Shown piece after piece: positions 42,012-51,595 of a DNA stretch of 64,000 nt (position 1 is the stretch's first letter; each line of letters starts with the position of its first letter). Under the pieces are notes generated by a model. It ran no database searches. It saw only the letters and a program-made list of their open reading frames with translations, and was not told where the DNA came from. Origin of the DNA: Limiplasma sp036652695 (GTDB taxonomy: Bacteria; Bacillota; Clostridia; Christensenellales; Aristaeellaceae). Position numbers and translations under genes: made by a program. Location: contig JAVVVJ010000007.1 of the NCBI GenBank assembly GCA_036652695.1, forward strand, positions 1-64,000, in the 5' to 3' direction.

Positions 42012-42078
42012 GTTTTGGAAACGGAAGAGCAGAAATACTTTTATGACGTGCCGGTGGTTTGAAAGGATGGTTACGAAC

Positions 42079-43953
42079 ATGAAACGAAGGATTGCGCTTT
42101 TTACGATGATTGCGGCACTGCTGCTGAGCGGGCTTTGCGCGGCGCGGGCTGAAACGCTGGGCAACAGCATTCGCTTGGGCGGCACGGGGGACGATAGCCT
42201 TTCGCGCAACAACTGGCTGATCACGCCGGAGGGAAACCTTCTCTTGGTGATGCAAACCACGGGTGGGCACAACGAGCAGCCCACCTATCCGCATAACGCG
42301 CGAAAGACGTGGCTTGTGTGCCTTGCGCCGGATGGAAGCACGCTTTGGGAACGGGAAATCGGTGAGAAAACGGGCGCGAGCATTTTGTACAACCTCCGCC
42401 TGCGTGCGGATGGCTCCTTCGATGCGCAGCTCAGGTACAGCATTGATCAAGTTACGCAGTATACCCGCTGGCAGCGCTATTCTCTTACGGATGGCGCACT
42501 CCTGTGGGAGGGGGAGAAGGAGCAGCCCTACACGGTGGAAGGAGCGATGGAATACTGCTACATCGCTGGCACGCGCACCTTGCGCACGTGCTTCAACGGT
42601 TCACAGGCCACAAGCGAGTCGCGCATGTATCAGCTGGAGGAAGCGGATGGCAAGGTGCTGTGGCAAGCAGGGGCGCGGGCGATAGGGTTAAGCGGCCTAA
42701 ACGGCGTGGCGGCTGTGGAGGGCGGAACCGTGCTGTATGGCTTCAATGGGCTTGAGGGGGAGAACGGCTACGTCCCCGTGCTGCTCAAGATGGATGATGC
42801 GGGAGCGGTTCAGTGGCGCGTGGCGCTGGACGAGGTGAAGAATGGGAAGCTGGACTCGTATACCTTCACAAAGGATGGATTGCTGGTGTTGGCGGGCTGG
42901 TCACACGAAGACCTTGCTTCGGACACCGGAGTGTTGAGAAACGTCCAGCAGGTGCTTTGCTGTGTGAACCCGGTGAGCGGAGACGTCCGCTGGAAGAAGC
43001 TCAACGCCCTTGCGGACGGCGAGGCGCTCGTCCGTGGAGCCATTGTCGAGGTTGATCAGGGCTTTGTGCTCAGCGGTGGCAATGGGCAGTTCAGCGGCAT
43101 CGCGTATCAGCTGATCGACCATGAGGGAAATGAGCTGGCTCGCTGGGAAACGAGCTTGCCGGAGACTACCTTCATCGGTTCGGACCTGTTCCTGTGGAAT
43201 GGCGTGCTGTGGGTGGCAAGCTTCATTACGCAGGAGGAAGATCACAGCGACGTGCTGCTGCAACGCGTGGAGCTTCCCGCGCTGGATGCAGCGGGCGATC
43301 AGTGGGAGACCATCCGCGCCATGACTGTTGAATGGGAGCGGCGGCTCGGACCCAACGCGTATTGGACGCTGGAGGACAAGGCCGCATTCTGCCAGCAGTT
43401 TGGTGCGCCGCCAAGCTTGATTGGGTTGAGTGACAGCTATCTGGAGCTTCCCGCGCCGACGGATGTGACGCAGGCAAAGGCGGTTGAGGAGGCGCATCAT
43501 GCGATCATCAGCCAGTACCAGTGGACGGCGGAGCAGGTGAACGCGCTCAAGCTTGACATCGGCTTTTATACAAATGGAAGCTTTAGCGCCATGAGCGGCG
43601 CGGAGCGCACATGGGTGATCCGCTTTTGCGATGAGAGCGCGGACGCGCAGGGGGTGGATGAGACGCCCTTCACCTGCTACGTGCCCTCGCCGCGCGGAAT
43701 GGTTACGCTGGTGCGCAATCTCACCGCCCCGCTGCTCATGCGCTGGGGCTTTAGCGAGCAAAGCGCCGCGCAGCTTTGTGTGACAGCTTTCCTGTGCTAT
43801 CGTAACCCCGATGGGGGAAGGTATTTTCACCGGGACAGCGTATGCGAGGGTATTCCGGAAAAATATCGGAACCAACTGGAGGCTTTTCAACCGGGGCTGC
43901 TTCCGCTGGAGCCGTATCACAGCTTGAAGCCCTGCCCAATCTGCATGCCATGA
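42079..43953 (+). CDS. Secreted propeller-like protein with DKA-module
   Basis: Exported protein of 624 residues. Signal peptide MKRRIALFTMIAALLLSGLC to AARA. Residues about 30-420 resemble a PQQ/WD40-like propeller: repeated blades with a Trp-rich end, as in DGSTLWEREIGEK, DGALLWEGEKEQ, DGKVLWQAGARA and AGAVQWRVALDE. The C-terminal part has a YWTLEDKAAFCQQFG module and PepSY-like LKLDIGFYTNG, shared with the two M56 receptors of this region. The very end has CPICMP. It could bind or present a wall ligand; no enzyme motif is visible. Start ATG has GAAAGGA upstream. Likely repressed by the divergent BlaI. Confidence 0.75.
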   Translation: MKRRIALFTMIAALLLSGLCAARAETLGNSIRLGGTGDDSLSRNNWLITPEGNLLLVMQTTGGHNEQPTYPHNARKTWLVCLAPDGSTLWEREIGEKTGASILYNLRLRADGSFDAQLRYSIDQVTQYTRWQRYSLTDGALLWEGEKEQPYTVEGAMEYCYIAGTRTLRTCFNGSQATSESRMYQLEEADGKVLWQAGARAIGLSGLNGVAAVEGGTVLYGFNGLEGENGYVPVLLKMDDAGAVQWRVALDEVKNGKLDSYTFTKDGLLVLAGWSHEDLASDTGVLRNVQQVLCCVNPVSGDVRWKKLNALADGEALVRGAIVEVDQGFVLSGGNGQFSGIAYQLIDHEGNELARWETSLPETTFIGSDLFLWNGVLWVASFITQEEDHSDVLLQRVELPALDAAGDQWETIRAMTVEWERRLGPNAYWTLEDKAAFCQQFGAPPSLIGLSDSYLELPAPTDVTQAKAVEEAHHAIISQYQWTAEQVNALKLDIGFYTNGSFSAMSGAERTWVIRFCDESADAQGVDETPFTCYVPSPRGMVTLVRNLTAPLLMRWGFSEQSAAQLCVTAFLCYRNPDGGRYFHRDSVCEGIPEKYRNQLEAFQPGLLPLEPYHSLKPCPICMP

Positions 43954-44011
43954 AGAAACAAGCGGGAAAGCGTTTTGACGACATCTTGCGTTTTTGAAAG
44001 GACGGTTCAGC

Positions 44012-45139
44012 ATGAAAAGAAAGCTATCGTTGATTGCGGCGGTTTGGCTGGCGCTGCTTTGCACCATGCCCGCTGCCGTTGCTGAGGACAGATATCTGCG
44101 GGATGACACGCTGTTTACCACGCTGTACGACTGTGATGCGATGCCCGATGGCGGTGTGGCGCTCACCCTATCGCAGCGCGATCGGGAGAACCACAGCGAG
44201 GGTGAAAACGATACCGTGGGGCTGCTGGTATGCCTTGACGCGGCTGGAAAGCCACGCTGGGAGGTCAGTGAACGCAAGCCCGGTCAGAACATCTACGCTT
44301 CGCTCAAGACGTTTGAGGATGGTACGCTTTTAGCGATGTATCACCATTATGGCAAGGACATACCGGACGATTGGACCCTCCACCGTTTTACCGCGGATGG
44401 CGAGCTGCTGGACAGCCTCGCATTGGCGGCGGGGAGCGTGATGATGCAGCGTGCCACCAAGGATGGGATGCTCCTTGTGACGTTGGAGGAGAAGCGTGAC
44501 GAGGCGGACGCTTTGCCGCTTCGCTTCACTCTCTATGACGCGGATTTGAAGGTGTTGTGGGAGCTGCGCGATGAGAAGCGCTTCGCCGCCAACAGCATGC
44601 CGCTACTGACCGGCTTTGGAACGGCGCTCCTTGGCGCTTCGCGCGGAAACGGTCCGGCCATGCTGTGGCTACTTGACGATACGGGTAAAATCGTGTGGGA
44701 AAAGGAGCTTGCCGCGGAGCCGATCTACCACCGGAGCTTGGCGCTTGACGAGGATGGAAACCTGCTGCTCATTACCGTGGGCAGGGACAAAGCTACAAAC
44801 CAGCCCGTGGCGCCGAGCAGCGTCACCTGCTATGGCGCAGATGGGAGCGAGCTATGGAGGACTTGGTTCGCGCTGCCGGGGGATGGAAAGCCGATGCGGG
44901 TTGCGGACAGCCTCGTCACCAAGGATGGGTATCGATTCCTATGCACTGCCCAAACGGATACCCGCCTACGCCTCATTGCTGTGAGCACGCAGGGCGAGGT
45001 GCTGAGCAGCGTGGATTGTACCATTGAGGAAGGCGGGTATCAATGTGCTGAGATGGTCATGCTCAATGGTGTGCTCCATGCGGCCGTGGAGCTAACGCGC
45101 GGCGGGAAGGAAATCGTGGCGCTGCAATCGCTGCGGTAA
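44012..45139 (+). CDS. Secreted propeller-like protein (paralogue)
   Basis: Exported protein of 375 residues with signal peptide MKRKLSLIAAVWLALLCTMP and probable cleavage near AVAED. It has the same blade pattern as its upstream neighbour (GKPRWEVSERKP, DLKVLWELRDEK, TGKIVWEKELAAEP, GSELWRTWFALP), but lacks the C-terminal DKA-module. It lies 58 bp downstream of the first propeller gene with a very similar ribosome site (GAAAGGACGGTT), so it probably arose by duplication. Function unknown; strong terminator follows. Confidence 0.75.
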   Translation: MKRKLSLIAAVWLALLCTMPAAVAEDRYLRDDTLFTTLYDCDAMPDGGVALTLSQRDRENHSEGENDTVGLLVCLDAAGKPRWEVSERKPGQNIYASLKTFEDGTLLAMYHHYGKDIPDDWTLHRFTADGELLDSLALAAGSVMMQRATKDGMLLVTLEEKRDEADALPLRFTLYDADLKVLWELRDEKRFAANSMPLLTGFGTALLGASRGNGPAMLWLLDDTGKIVWEKELAAEPIYHRSLALDEDGNLLLITVGRDKATNQPVAPSSVTCYGADGSELWRTWFALPGDGKPMRVADSLVTKDGYRFLCTAQTDTRLRLIAVSTQGEVLSSVDCTIEEGGYQCAEMVMLNGVLHAAVELTRGGKEIVALQSLR

Positions 45140-45190
45140 GGGGAGCGGCAAAGCGTTAAGAGCCGTGAAATAGTGCTTGACAAGCATAGG

Positions 45191-45240
45191 TAGACGGATG
45201 TAGAATGAAAATGCGTTCTACATCCGTCTATCGTTTTTTT
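45191..45240 (+). terminator. Strong rho-independent terminator
   Basis: Perfect 15-bp stem tagacggatgtagaa with its complement, 10-nt loop, and a TTTTTTT tail. It separates the propeller pair from the second M56 gene. Confidence 0.92.
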
Positions 45241-45348
45241 CTGGCAGAATAGGGGTGCGAAATGTAAATTGGTAAAAAGATGGGTAAAAGTAGGATGGTT
45301 TTGGCGAATTGCTTCGTTACATAAATAGTACAAAAGGAGGCTGATCCC

Positions 45349-47706
45349 ATGCGAGCCGCGACGATCTTTGAATTTTTGATTGAAGCCAACCTGATGGCAA
45401 GCATTGCTATTGTGCTCCTGTTGCCCATTCGCCGTTTCCTGCGGGGGCGGCTTAGCAATGGCGCAATTTATTTCGCATGGCTCTTGGTGGCGCTACGGCT
45501 CCTGCTGCCGTTGAGCCTGCCCAATCCCGCTATCAATGAAATTGTGCCCGCTCACAATACCACATCGGGCGTGCGACCCATTACCGCGCAGGTGCGTACG
45601 CGCGCGCTGGACGCGGTGTTCGAGGCAAGCAGAATCTATGGCGAAACGCCGGAGGGCGAGCTGGAGCCAAGGGTCAGCAAGCTTTGGAGCGCCGTGCGCG
45701 GTTTGGCTGCTGAAACCGATTACGGCCATACCGCGCGTGGGGCGATGCACCTGTGGATGGCGATATCGGCATGCGTGCTGGGCTATGTGGTCTGGCGCAA
45801 CCTGCTCTTCCGCCGCGCGCTCCTTAAAGGGCGCGTGGAGCCGCTTGCGGACGCGCAATGGGAGATGTACCGCGCGCTTTGCGAGGAGCGCGGCATAAAG
45901 CCCATCCCCGTTTGGTGGGTGGATCCGCTGCCCAGCGCCTGCCTAGTGGGTGTGGTTCGCCCATACATCGCGCTGCCGCTGACCCTTCGTGGTGAAAACC
46001 TGCGGCAGGCGCTCACGCATGAGCTTTGCCATCACAGGGCGAGGGACGAGTGGTGGGGTGTACTGCGGGATCTGTGCTGCGTACTGCACTGGTTCAACCC
46101 GCTGGTGTGGCTGGCGGCGCATCTCTCCCGCGCGGATTGCGAGCTGGCGTGCGATGATCGCGTGATTGCACGCTACGATGACGAACAGCGCCTTGCCTAT
46201 GCCAACGCGCTCGCCGTGACCGCCGCGCGCAAAACCGCGCCGGATATGAGCGTGCTTGCCACGGGCATGACCATGAAGGGCAAGCATTTGAAGCAGCGCA
46301 TCGGCACCATTGTGCGCGACCGCCGCACGCAGCGGTGGCTGTCGGTGCTGTTTATCAGCCTTGCGAGCGTCGCGCTGGTTTTTGCCTTTGCCACGGCAGA
46401 ATACAACAGCCAGCCGCGTTCAGGCAATTACGACGCGCAGCACCCGCTGCCGCCTGTGGCTGCCGAGGGCTACGCGCCCTATGAGCGCGTGAATTACGAA
46501 AACAGCGCACTCGACTATGCAAAGCGTTTTTTGAGCAGCGACTATTTCAACGTAAAGACGGATGCGCTTACCATGAAGGTATCCTATGTGGAGGATATCG
46601 ACGGCTGGAATGTGGAAGCGTATCCACCTGCGAGCGCCTTTCCCTATGGCCTTTGTGTGAACCGCGATGGCGTGGTGCTCAACTTTGCCGATACCACCAG
46701 CGATTTTACCAGCGATTTGTGCGCAACGCCAAGCGAGATGGGTGAAGACGATCCGCTTGTGGGCGAGTACGCCGCCTATATCGCCGAATTTGCCAAAGCG
46801 ATGCTGCCCGGTGTAGGAGAGCGCTACGAGGGCATGCGGTTGGTCGGGGATCAAAGCAACGCGCAGGGGCGCTACCTGACCTTCGCGCTGTTCGATGAGG
46901 ACGGCGACGTAAGGCGCGATTTGTACACGGTGGTGCTGCGCATCAGTCCCGAGCGGCGCGTGATGGCGTTTGAGGAGGTGATGCGTGGGGAAAATACCAT
47001 GAGTGACAAAGACCTGCGCACGCTTGAGGAAGAAAAGGGACCGTGGGTCACGTGGAGCTTGCAGGACAAGGCGAAAATGAGCGCGTACGACCAGCTTGGC
47101 GCTCGCCATCACGGCTTGCCTAGCGGGGAGGATGTAACGCAGGAGGCTGCGGAGCAGGTCGCGCGGGGGGAGGTCATGCGCGCCTTTGGGGTGAGCGCGG
47201 CAGAGCTGGACGGCATGGAGAAGCAATTCTTCTTTTACACGGAGCATCCGGAGACGCCGCTGTGGGAGGTGCGCTTTGCCCGCGACACGGTTTGGCAGTA
47301 CGCGGTTACTTTCTTTTCGCGCACCGGGATGATCGCAAGCTGTGAAAAACGCGGGGAGGACGCTTCAGCGATGGCTGCTTCGAGCGCTGAACCGAGCGCT
47401 GAGCCGACCGCTGCCCCGACCGTTGCTCCGGGCATGCTCAATGAGCAGGAGGCCGTTGCGCTCGCGCGTAAGGCCGTTCAGGAGCAGTGCAAGCTGGAGG
47501 AGAGCGTTGTAAGCGGCCTATCCGTTTATAGCGTGGACTATTTTGACGCTCCTATCCACCTAAACGTGAGCACAGATCAGCCCACATGGCTGGTCTGCCT
47601 AAGCCTAGGCGACGCGCGCTCGCCCTTTGACTATTCCGTCATTTTGGACGCCGCCACGGGCGAGGTGCTCATGCTTCACGACCCATCCAACATTTCCAAT
47701 GGCTAA
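45349..47706 (+). CDS. Second M56 (BlaR1-type) metallopeptidase receptor
   Basis: Membrane protease-receptor of 785 residues without its own BlaI gene. N-terminal helices (MRAATIFEFLIEANLMASIA) are followed by a loop, then the M56 peptidase with THELCHH near residues 223-229 and the third-ligand region CELACDDRVIARYDD. After the last helix (LSVLFISLASVALVFAFATA) the extracellular part has a WSLQDKAKMSAYDQLG module, a linker SAEPSAEPTAAPTVAPG and a C-terminal PepSY-like domain ending VILDAATGEVLMLHD. There is no penicillin-binding sensor. ATG has AAAAGGAGG 8 nt upstream. It may act on the neighbouring BlaI or another target. Confidence 0.85.
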   Translation: MRAATIFEFLIEANLMASIAIVLLLPIRRFLRGRLSNGAIYFAWLLVALRLLLPLSLPNPAINEIVPAHNTTSGVRPITAQVRTRALDAVFEASRIYGETPEGELEPRVSKLWSAVRGLAAETDYGHTARGAMHLWMAISACVLGYVVWRNLLFRRALLKGRVEPLADAQWEMYRALCEERGIKPIPVWWVDPLPSACLVGVVRPYIALPLTLRGENLRQALTHELCHHRARDEWWGVLRDLCCVLHWFNPLVWLAAHLSRADCELACDDRVIARYDDEQRLAYANALAVTAARKTAPDMSVLATGMTMKGKHLKQRIGTIVRDRRTQRWLSVLFISLASVALVFAFATAEYNSQPRSGNYDAQHPLPPVAAEGYAPYERVNYENSALDYAKRFLSSDYFNVKTDALTMKVSYVEDIDGWNVEAYPPASAFPYGLCVNRDGVVLNFADTTSDFTSDLCATPSEMGEDDPLVGEYAAYIAEFAKAMLPGVGERYEGMRLVGDQSNAQGRYLTFALFDEDGDVRRDLYTVVLRISPERRVMAFEEVMRGENTMSDKDLRTLEEEKGPWVTWSLQDKAKMSAYDQLGARHHGLPSGEDVTQEAAEQVARGEVMRAFGVSAAELDGMEKQFFFYTEHPETPLWEVRFARDTVWQYAVTFFSRTGMIASCEKRGEDASAMAASSAEPSAEPTAAPTVAPGMLNEQEAVALARKAVQEQCKLEESVVSGLSVYSVDYFDAPIHLNVSTDQPTWLVCLSLGDARSPFDYSVILDAATGEVLMLHDPSNISNG

Positions 47707-47733
47707 CCCATTCAAAGAAGGAGGAATTTTTAC

Positions 47734-48405
47734 ATGCGCATGATTCAAAAGCTGATCTTGGTACTGACAATTTTGGTAATGGCTGCTTTACCCTGCCTCG
47801 CGGAGACGGCGCCCACCTTGTTTAACCCCGAGCCTACCCTTGCGCCCGGCACCATCACTGGAGATTCCGATACGAGTCATCAGATAGCGCTGAAAAATGT
47901 CAAAAGCGGCAAAGTTCCCGCGCACTGGGGCGATACCACCATTCCGAAGGAATTTTGGGAGAAGCTGGATAGCTATCAGTTTAACGCCGATACGGCAGAA
48001 GGGCTTATCAAGGGATGGATTGAGGAATACAGTGCGGATATGCGCTTTTGGCCTGTGGAGCTGCGTGCGCTCATTGGCCAATGGGTGCGCATCGATGGGG
48101 ATCTCAATTCCGCAACGGAGGGGATGCCGCTTGAGGGCGATATCCCGGTTGAAGAGGCCGAAAAAATCGCGTGGGATACCTATCGCAAGCTATATCAGGA
48201 AGCCTATGACACCTCCGTGCCCGCCTTTTTCCGGCTCTATACCGTGTTTTGGATCAATGACGATGGCGTGCAGGGTCGAAACAGGTGGTATATCCAATTT
48301 GTGGATCCTACACGCGTTACGGGTCAAGGCTCAGGGCAGGTGTTGATCGACGCAAAGACCGGCGAGGTGCTGGTTGCCGATGTGGGGCTTGGCGGCAATG
48401 GTTGA
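47734..48405 (+). CDS. Secreted PepSY-like protein
   Basis: Exported protein of 223 residues: signal peptide MRMIQKLILVLTILVMAALP, cleavage near CLAET, then a Pro/Thr-rich stretch (NPEPTLAPGTITGD). The last 90 residues resemble a PepSY-type fold, with IPVEEAEKIAWDTYRKLY and the ending VLIDAKTGEVLVADVG, which closely parallels the C-terminus of the M56 protein just upstream. The genes are 27 bp apart and one transcript. PepSY domains often inhibit proteases; here it may modulate the receptor, but that is inference. ATG has AAGGAGG upstream. Confidence 0.75.
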   Translation: MRMIQKLILVLTILVMAALPCLAETAPTLFNPEPTLAPGTITGDSDTSHQIALKNVKSGKVPAHWGDTTIPKEFWEKLDSYQFNADTAEGLIKGWIEEYSADMRFWPVELRALIGQWVRIDGDLNSATEGMPLEGDIPVEEAEKIAWDTYRKLYQEAYDTSVPAFFRLYTVFWINDDGVQGRNRWYIQFVDPTRVTGQGSGQVLIDAKTGEVLVADVGLGGNG

Positions 48406-48456
48406 GCAGGCATGAGGAAAATACGGTAAACTCCGTGCGCGGTGGGCGTGGGGAGT

Positions 48457-48490
48457 GCAAAGCCGGGCGGCATGGGTCGCCCGGCTTTGC
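48457..48490. terminator. 13-bp hairpin between convergent genes
   Basis: Perfect stem gcaaagccgggcg / cgcccggctttgc with an 8-nt loop. The stem core is the same as in the 86-bp repeat near 35130, so it may be a single-unit relative of that repeat family acting as a shared terminator. Confidence 0.65.
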
Positions 48491-48526
48491 TGATGGAACG
48501 GGTATGGTATTGTGCGTGCTCCCGCT

Positions 48527-51415
48527 CTAGTTCGTCCAAAAAATGGAGGTCTGGTTTTCGCTCATGCTTTCCACGGTGGGGTGCATGGCGCTGCTTTTGT
48601 TGCCGGTGAAGAAATCCTTGACGCTGTCCCAAAGGGTGCGACCGGTGGAAAGGTTCGCCTGCGCCACCTGTACGGATTGCATGCCCTCCAGCAGAATGCC
48701 GTTGTTGAGCAGCTCCGCGTGTACAGGGATTACGCGGTAGGTGTAAACGATGCCCGCGCGAGCAGAGGTATCGGTATAATAAAGGGTTTCGCCCGCATTG
48801 CCGTAAAGCTCGGTGAGGATGAAGCTCTCCCCCTCCGCGTCACGCTGCACGCGGTAGATGGCGGAATCGGCGGGCTGAATCATCAGCAGGGGATAGCCGT
48901 TGTCGCTATGGCCGACGGTGAAACGGTTTGGCGAGCGCGGCGGCGTCCATACATCGCTTTTTTTGGTGGGGTGGTTGTCGGTGGTAAAAAGCTCGCTGTA
49001 GCGGTAGCTTTTGGGGGTGAGGTCAACGGCGAGCATGGGCTCTCCACGCCATTTGATGGCTTGCTTGTCAATCTCAAGGGAAACGATGCCATCGGGTCGT
49101 ACAAAGTCCGGCTTGTCGCGGTTTTGGTAGAGCGCGCTGAAGTAATTGCGTGCCATGAGGGCGGTGTTGTCTCCACCGCTGACCCAGCTTTGCAGCTTGT
49201 GAGAGCTGTCCGATTCGTCAAAGCCCATCCAGAAGGCGCATGTGATTTCGCTGTTGTAGCAGGCCATCCAGATGTCGCGGTTGCCGCCGCCGGTCATGTT
49301 CACGGTGCCGGTTTTGCCGGCAACTGGCGTGCCCGCGCTGGAAAGCTTCGCGCCCGTGCCGGAGGCTGTAACAGATTGTAAAAGACTGGTCATTAGATAG
49401 GCAGATTGGGCTTTGAGCACGCGCGTGCCCGTGGCGCGGTGCTGAAAAACCACCCGCCCGGTGGGATCGGTCACTTTGGTGATGAAATGCGGGGCGTTGA
49501 AGGTACCGCCGTTGCCAAAGGGCGCGTAGGCCGCCGCGAGCTGCACGGGGGATACGCCATAGGTCATGGCGCCCAAGGCGAGGGAAAGGTTGTTATCGCG
49601 GGCATCCAGAGGAATGCCGACCTTGGTGAGGTAGCTTTTGCCCGCTGCCACGCCGATTTGGTTGAGGAGCGAAACCGTGGATACGTTCAGGCTGCTGGTG
49701 AGCGCCGCGCGGATGCTTACGTTGCCGTAATAGGTGTAGCTGGAATTGCGGGGCTTGTAGCCGTTGAAATCGGTCGGTTCATCCTTGAGCACGCTTGCGG
49801 TCATGTAGCCATGCTGATCGATGGCGGGAGCGAACACCACCAGCGGCTTAAGGGCAGACCCGGGCTGCCTGCGCAGGCTTGTGGCGCGGTTGAAGCCGCG
49901 GCGCACGTCATAGCTGCGCCCGCCCACAATCGCCAGCACATCGCCGGTGCGGACGTTTATGCATGCGGCGGCGCCCTGCACGGGTGTGCCATCGCTCGCC
50001 TTGGCGGGAAAGACGTCCTTGGTGAACTGCGCGTCCAGCAGATCCTGATGGGTGCGGCTGAGTGTGGTATCAATGGCATAGCCGCCGGTGAGCACTTGCT
50101 CGCTGCTAAGCCCCAGCAGGTTTTCGGCTTCATCAAGCACCGCATCTACAAACCAGCCATAGGGGATGCTCTCCTTGGGAGGCTCGGAAAGGGCAAGAAC
50201 CTCTTTGGCGGCGTTGTCGTGCGCCGCTTGGTCAATCATGCCCTCCTCCAGCATAACGCCTAGGATGTAATTGCGCCGCGAGCGGTTGTTTTCCGCGCTC
50301 GCGTGGGGCGCGTAATGGCTGGGCGCTTTGATGGAGGCGGCCAGCGCGGCGGCTTGGGTGAGCGTAAGCTCGTGCGCGTCCACGTCAAAATAGGTTTGAG
50401 CAGCCGCCTGTAGGCCGTAGGCGCCGTTGCCGAAATAGATATAATTGAGATACATTTCCAAAATTTGATCCTTTGTCATCATGCGCTCCAGCTGCATGGC
50501 AAGGTACATTTCCTCCAGCTTGCGCGCGATGGTTTTTTGCGTGCTCAGGTGGCTCTGACGGATGAGCTGCATGGTGATGGTGCTCGCGCCCTGCGCGTAG
50601 CCGCCTTGCTTGAGGTTTGCGGCTAGCGCGCCAAAGAGGCGCACCACGTCGATGCCATGATGCTTGTAAAAGCGCAGATCCTCAGCCGCGATGAACACCT
50701 GCCGCGTTCGCTCCGGAATTTCGGAAATGGGTACAGCCACGCGGTTTTGCGCACCCCGGATGCTTGTGATCAGCTCGCCGCCGCCATCGTACAGGCTGCC
50801 CGTCTGCGGCGCGGCAGTGATTTTTTGAATGTCAAGCTGCTGCCAGTGCGCCATGTCAAAGGCGAAATACGCGCCCAAAAAACCGACGATCGCTAGGCTT
50901 AACAGCGCATAGAGCGTGGTTCGCACAGGGTGGCGGCGGTGCGGAAAACCCGTGTGGTTGAGATCGGGCGTGCGCATGCGTTTGCCAGCAGCACGCCGCA
51001 AGCGCGTCTGCCGCCACGCAAGCTTGTTGGATAGCGTAGGCTCGCGGCGCGGCGGTATGAATTTTTTGGCAGGCTTGGGCGGCTGAACGCCCTGCGGCAG
51101 GGGCGGGTCATCCGATGGCTTGGCGCTAAAGTCATCGATGGGCACAGCTTCGCCCGCCTCCTCGGCGTGATCTGCGGCTTCATCCGCAAAGGCATGTGCC
51201 GCATCGTCGAAGCCTTCGTCCTCCGGCTCGTCCGCCAGCAGCTTTTCGGCTGCTTCATCGAAGCGGTCGGCGGCTTTTTCAGGTTCAGCCTGCGCGTGCT
51301 CGCGCGTAGGCTGAACGTCCGCGAATGGTTCCCCAACAGGCTGCTCTTGCGCCAGATCGCGGCTCTTGATGGGCTTCTCCTGCGCGCGAGCCTGCTTGCG
51401 CTTTGCTTTCTTCAT
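48527..51415 (-). CDS. pbpA: Bifunctional class A penicillin-binding protein (PBP1A type)
   Basis: Peptidoglycan glycosyltransferase and DD-transpeptidase of 962 residues. An unusually long cytoplasmic tail of about 170 residues, acidic and Pro-rich in part, precedes the single membrane helix (LYALLSLAIVGFLGAYFAF). The GT51 domain has the catalytic AAEDLRFYKHHGID, then GASTITMQLIRQ and RKLEEMYLAMQLE. The transpeptidase shows SALK (S-x-x-K, after RRQPG), SSLN (S-x-N) and KTGT in VAGKTGTVNMTG. After it is a fibronectin-like C-terminal domain (ILTELYGNAGETLYYTDTSA). The start (MKKAKRKQ) has GGGGGT upstream. Divergent from the FtsH-like gene. Confidence 0.94.
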   Translation of the reverse strand: MKKAKRKQARAQEKPIKSRDLAQEQPVGEPFADVQPTREHAQAEPEKAADRFDEAAEKLLADEPEDEGFDDAAHAFADEAADHAEEAGEAVPIDDFSAKPSDDPPLPQGVQPPKPAKKFIPPRREPTLSNKLAWRQTRLRRAAGKRMRTPDLNHTGFPHRRHPVRTTLYALLSLAIVGFLGAYFAFDMAHWQQLDIQKITAAPQTGSLYDGGGELITSIRGAQNRVAVPISEIPERTRQVFIAAEDLRFYKHHGIDVVRLFGALAANLKQGGYAQGASTITMQLIRQSHLSTQKTIARKLEEMYLAMQLERMMTKDQILEMYLNYIYFGNGAYGLQAAAQTYFDVDAHELTLTQAAALAASIKAPSHYAPHASAENNRSRRNYILGVMLEEGMIDQAAHDNAAKEVLALSEPPKESIPYGWFVDAVLDEAENLLGLSSEQVLTGGYAIDTTLSRTHQDLLDAQFTKDVFPAKASDGTPVQGAAACINVRTGDVLAIVGGRSYDVRRGFNRATSLRRQPGSALKPLVVFAPAIDQHGYMTASVLKDEPTDFNGYKPRNSSYTYYGNVSIRAALTSSLNVSTVSLLNQIGVAAGKSYLTKVGIPLDARDNNLSLALGAMTYGVSPVQLAAAYAPFGNGGTFNAPHFITKVTDPTGRVVFQHRATGTRVLKAQSAYLMTSLLQSVTASGTGAKLSSAGTPVAGKTGTVNMTGGGNRDIWMACYNSEITCAFWMGFDESDSSHKLQSWVSGGDNTALMARNYFSALYQNRDKPDFVRPDGIVSLEIDKQAIKWRGEPMLAVDLTPKSYRYSELFTTDNHPTKKSDVWTPPRSPNRFTVGHSDNGYPLLMIQPADSAIYRVQRDAEGESFILTELYGNAGETLYYTDTSARAGIVYTYRVIPVHAELLNNGILLEGMQSVQVAQANLSTGRTLWDSVKDFFTGNKSSAMHPTVESMSENQTSIFWTN

Positions 51416-51535
51416 CCAACTACCCCCAAAGCGGCTGTTGCACGGCGCGCTCTCCATGGCGGGCGCGCAACGCTCGTGCTTACTATGCGCGCTTTGACAG
51501 CGCAAAAACCATGGAAACCGCTACAATAAGTACCA

Positions 51536-51565
51536 TTTACAGCAGGTGATAGACTCCTGTATACT
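51536..51565 (+). promoter_or_regulatory. Promoter of the FtsH-like gene
   Basis: TTTACA, 18-nt spacer, TATACT, 30 nt before the start codon. Confidence 0.6.
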
Positions 51566-51595
51566 TTCATTGAAAGCGAAGAGGAGGGATGCCTG

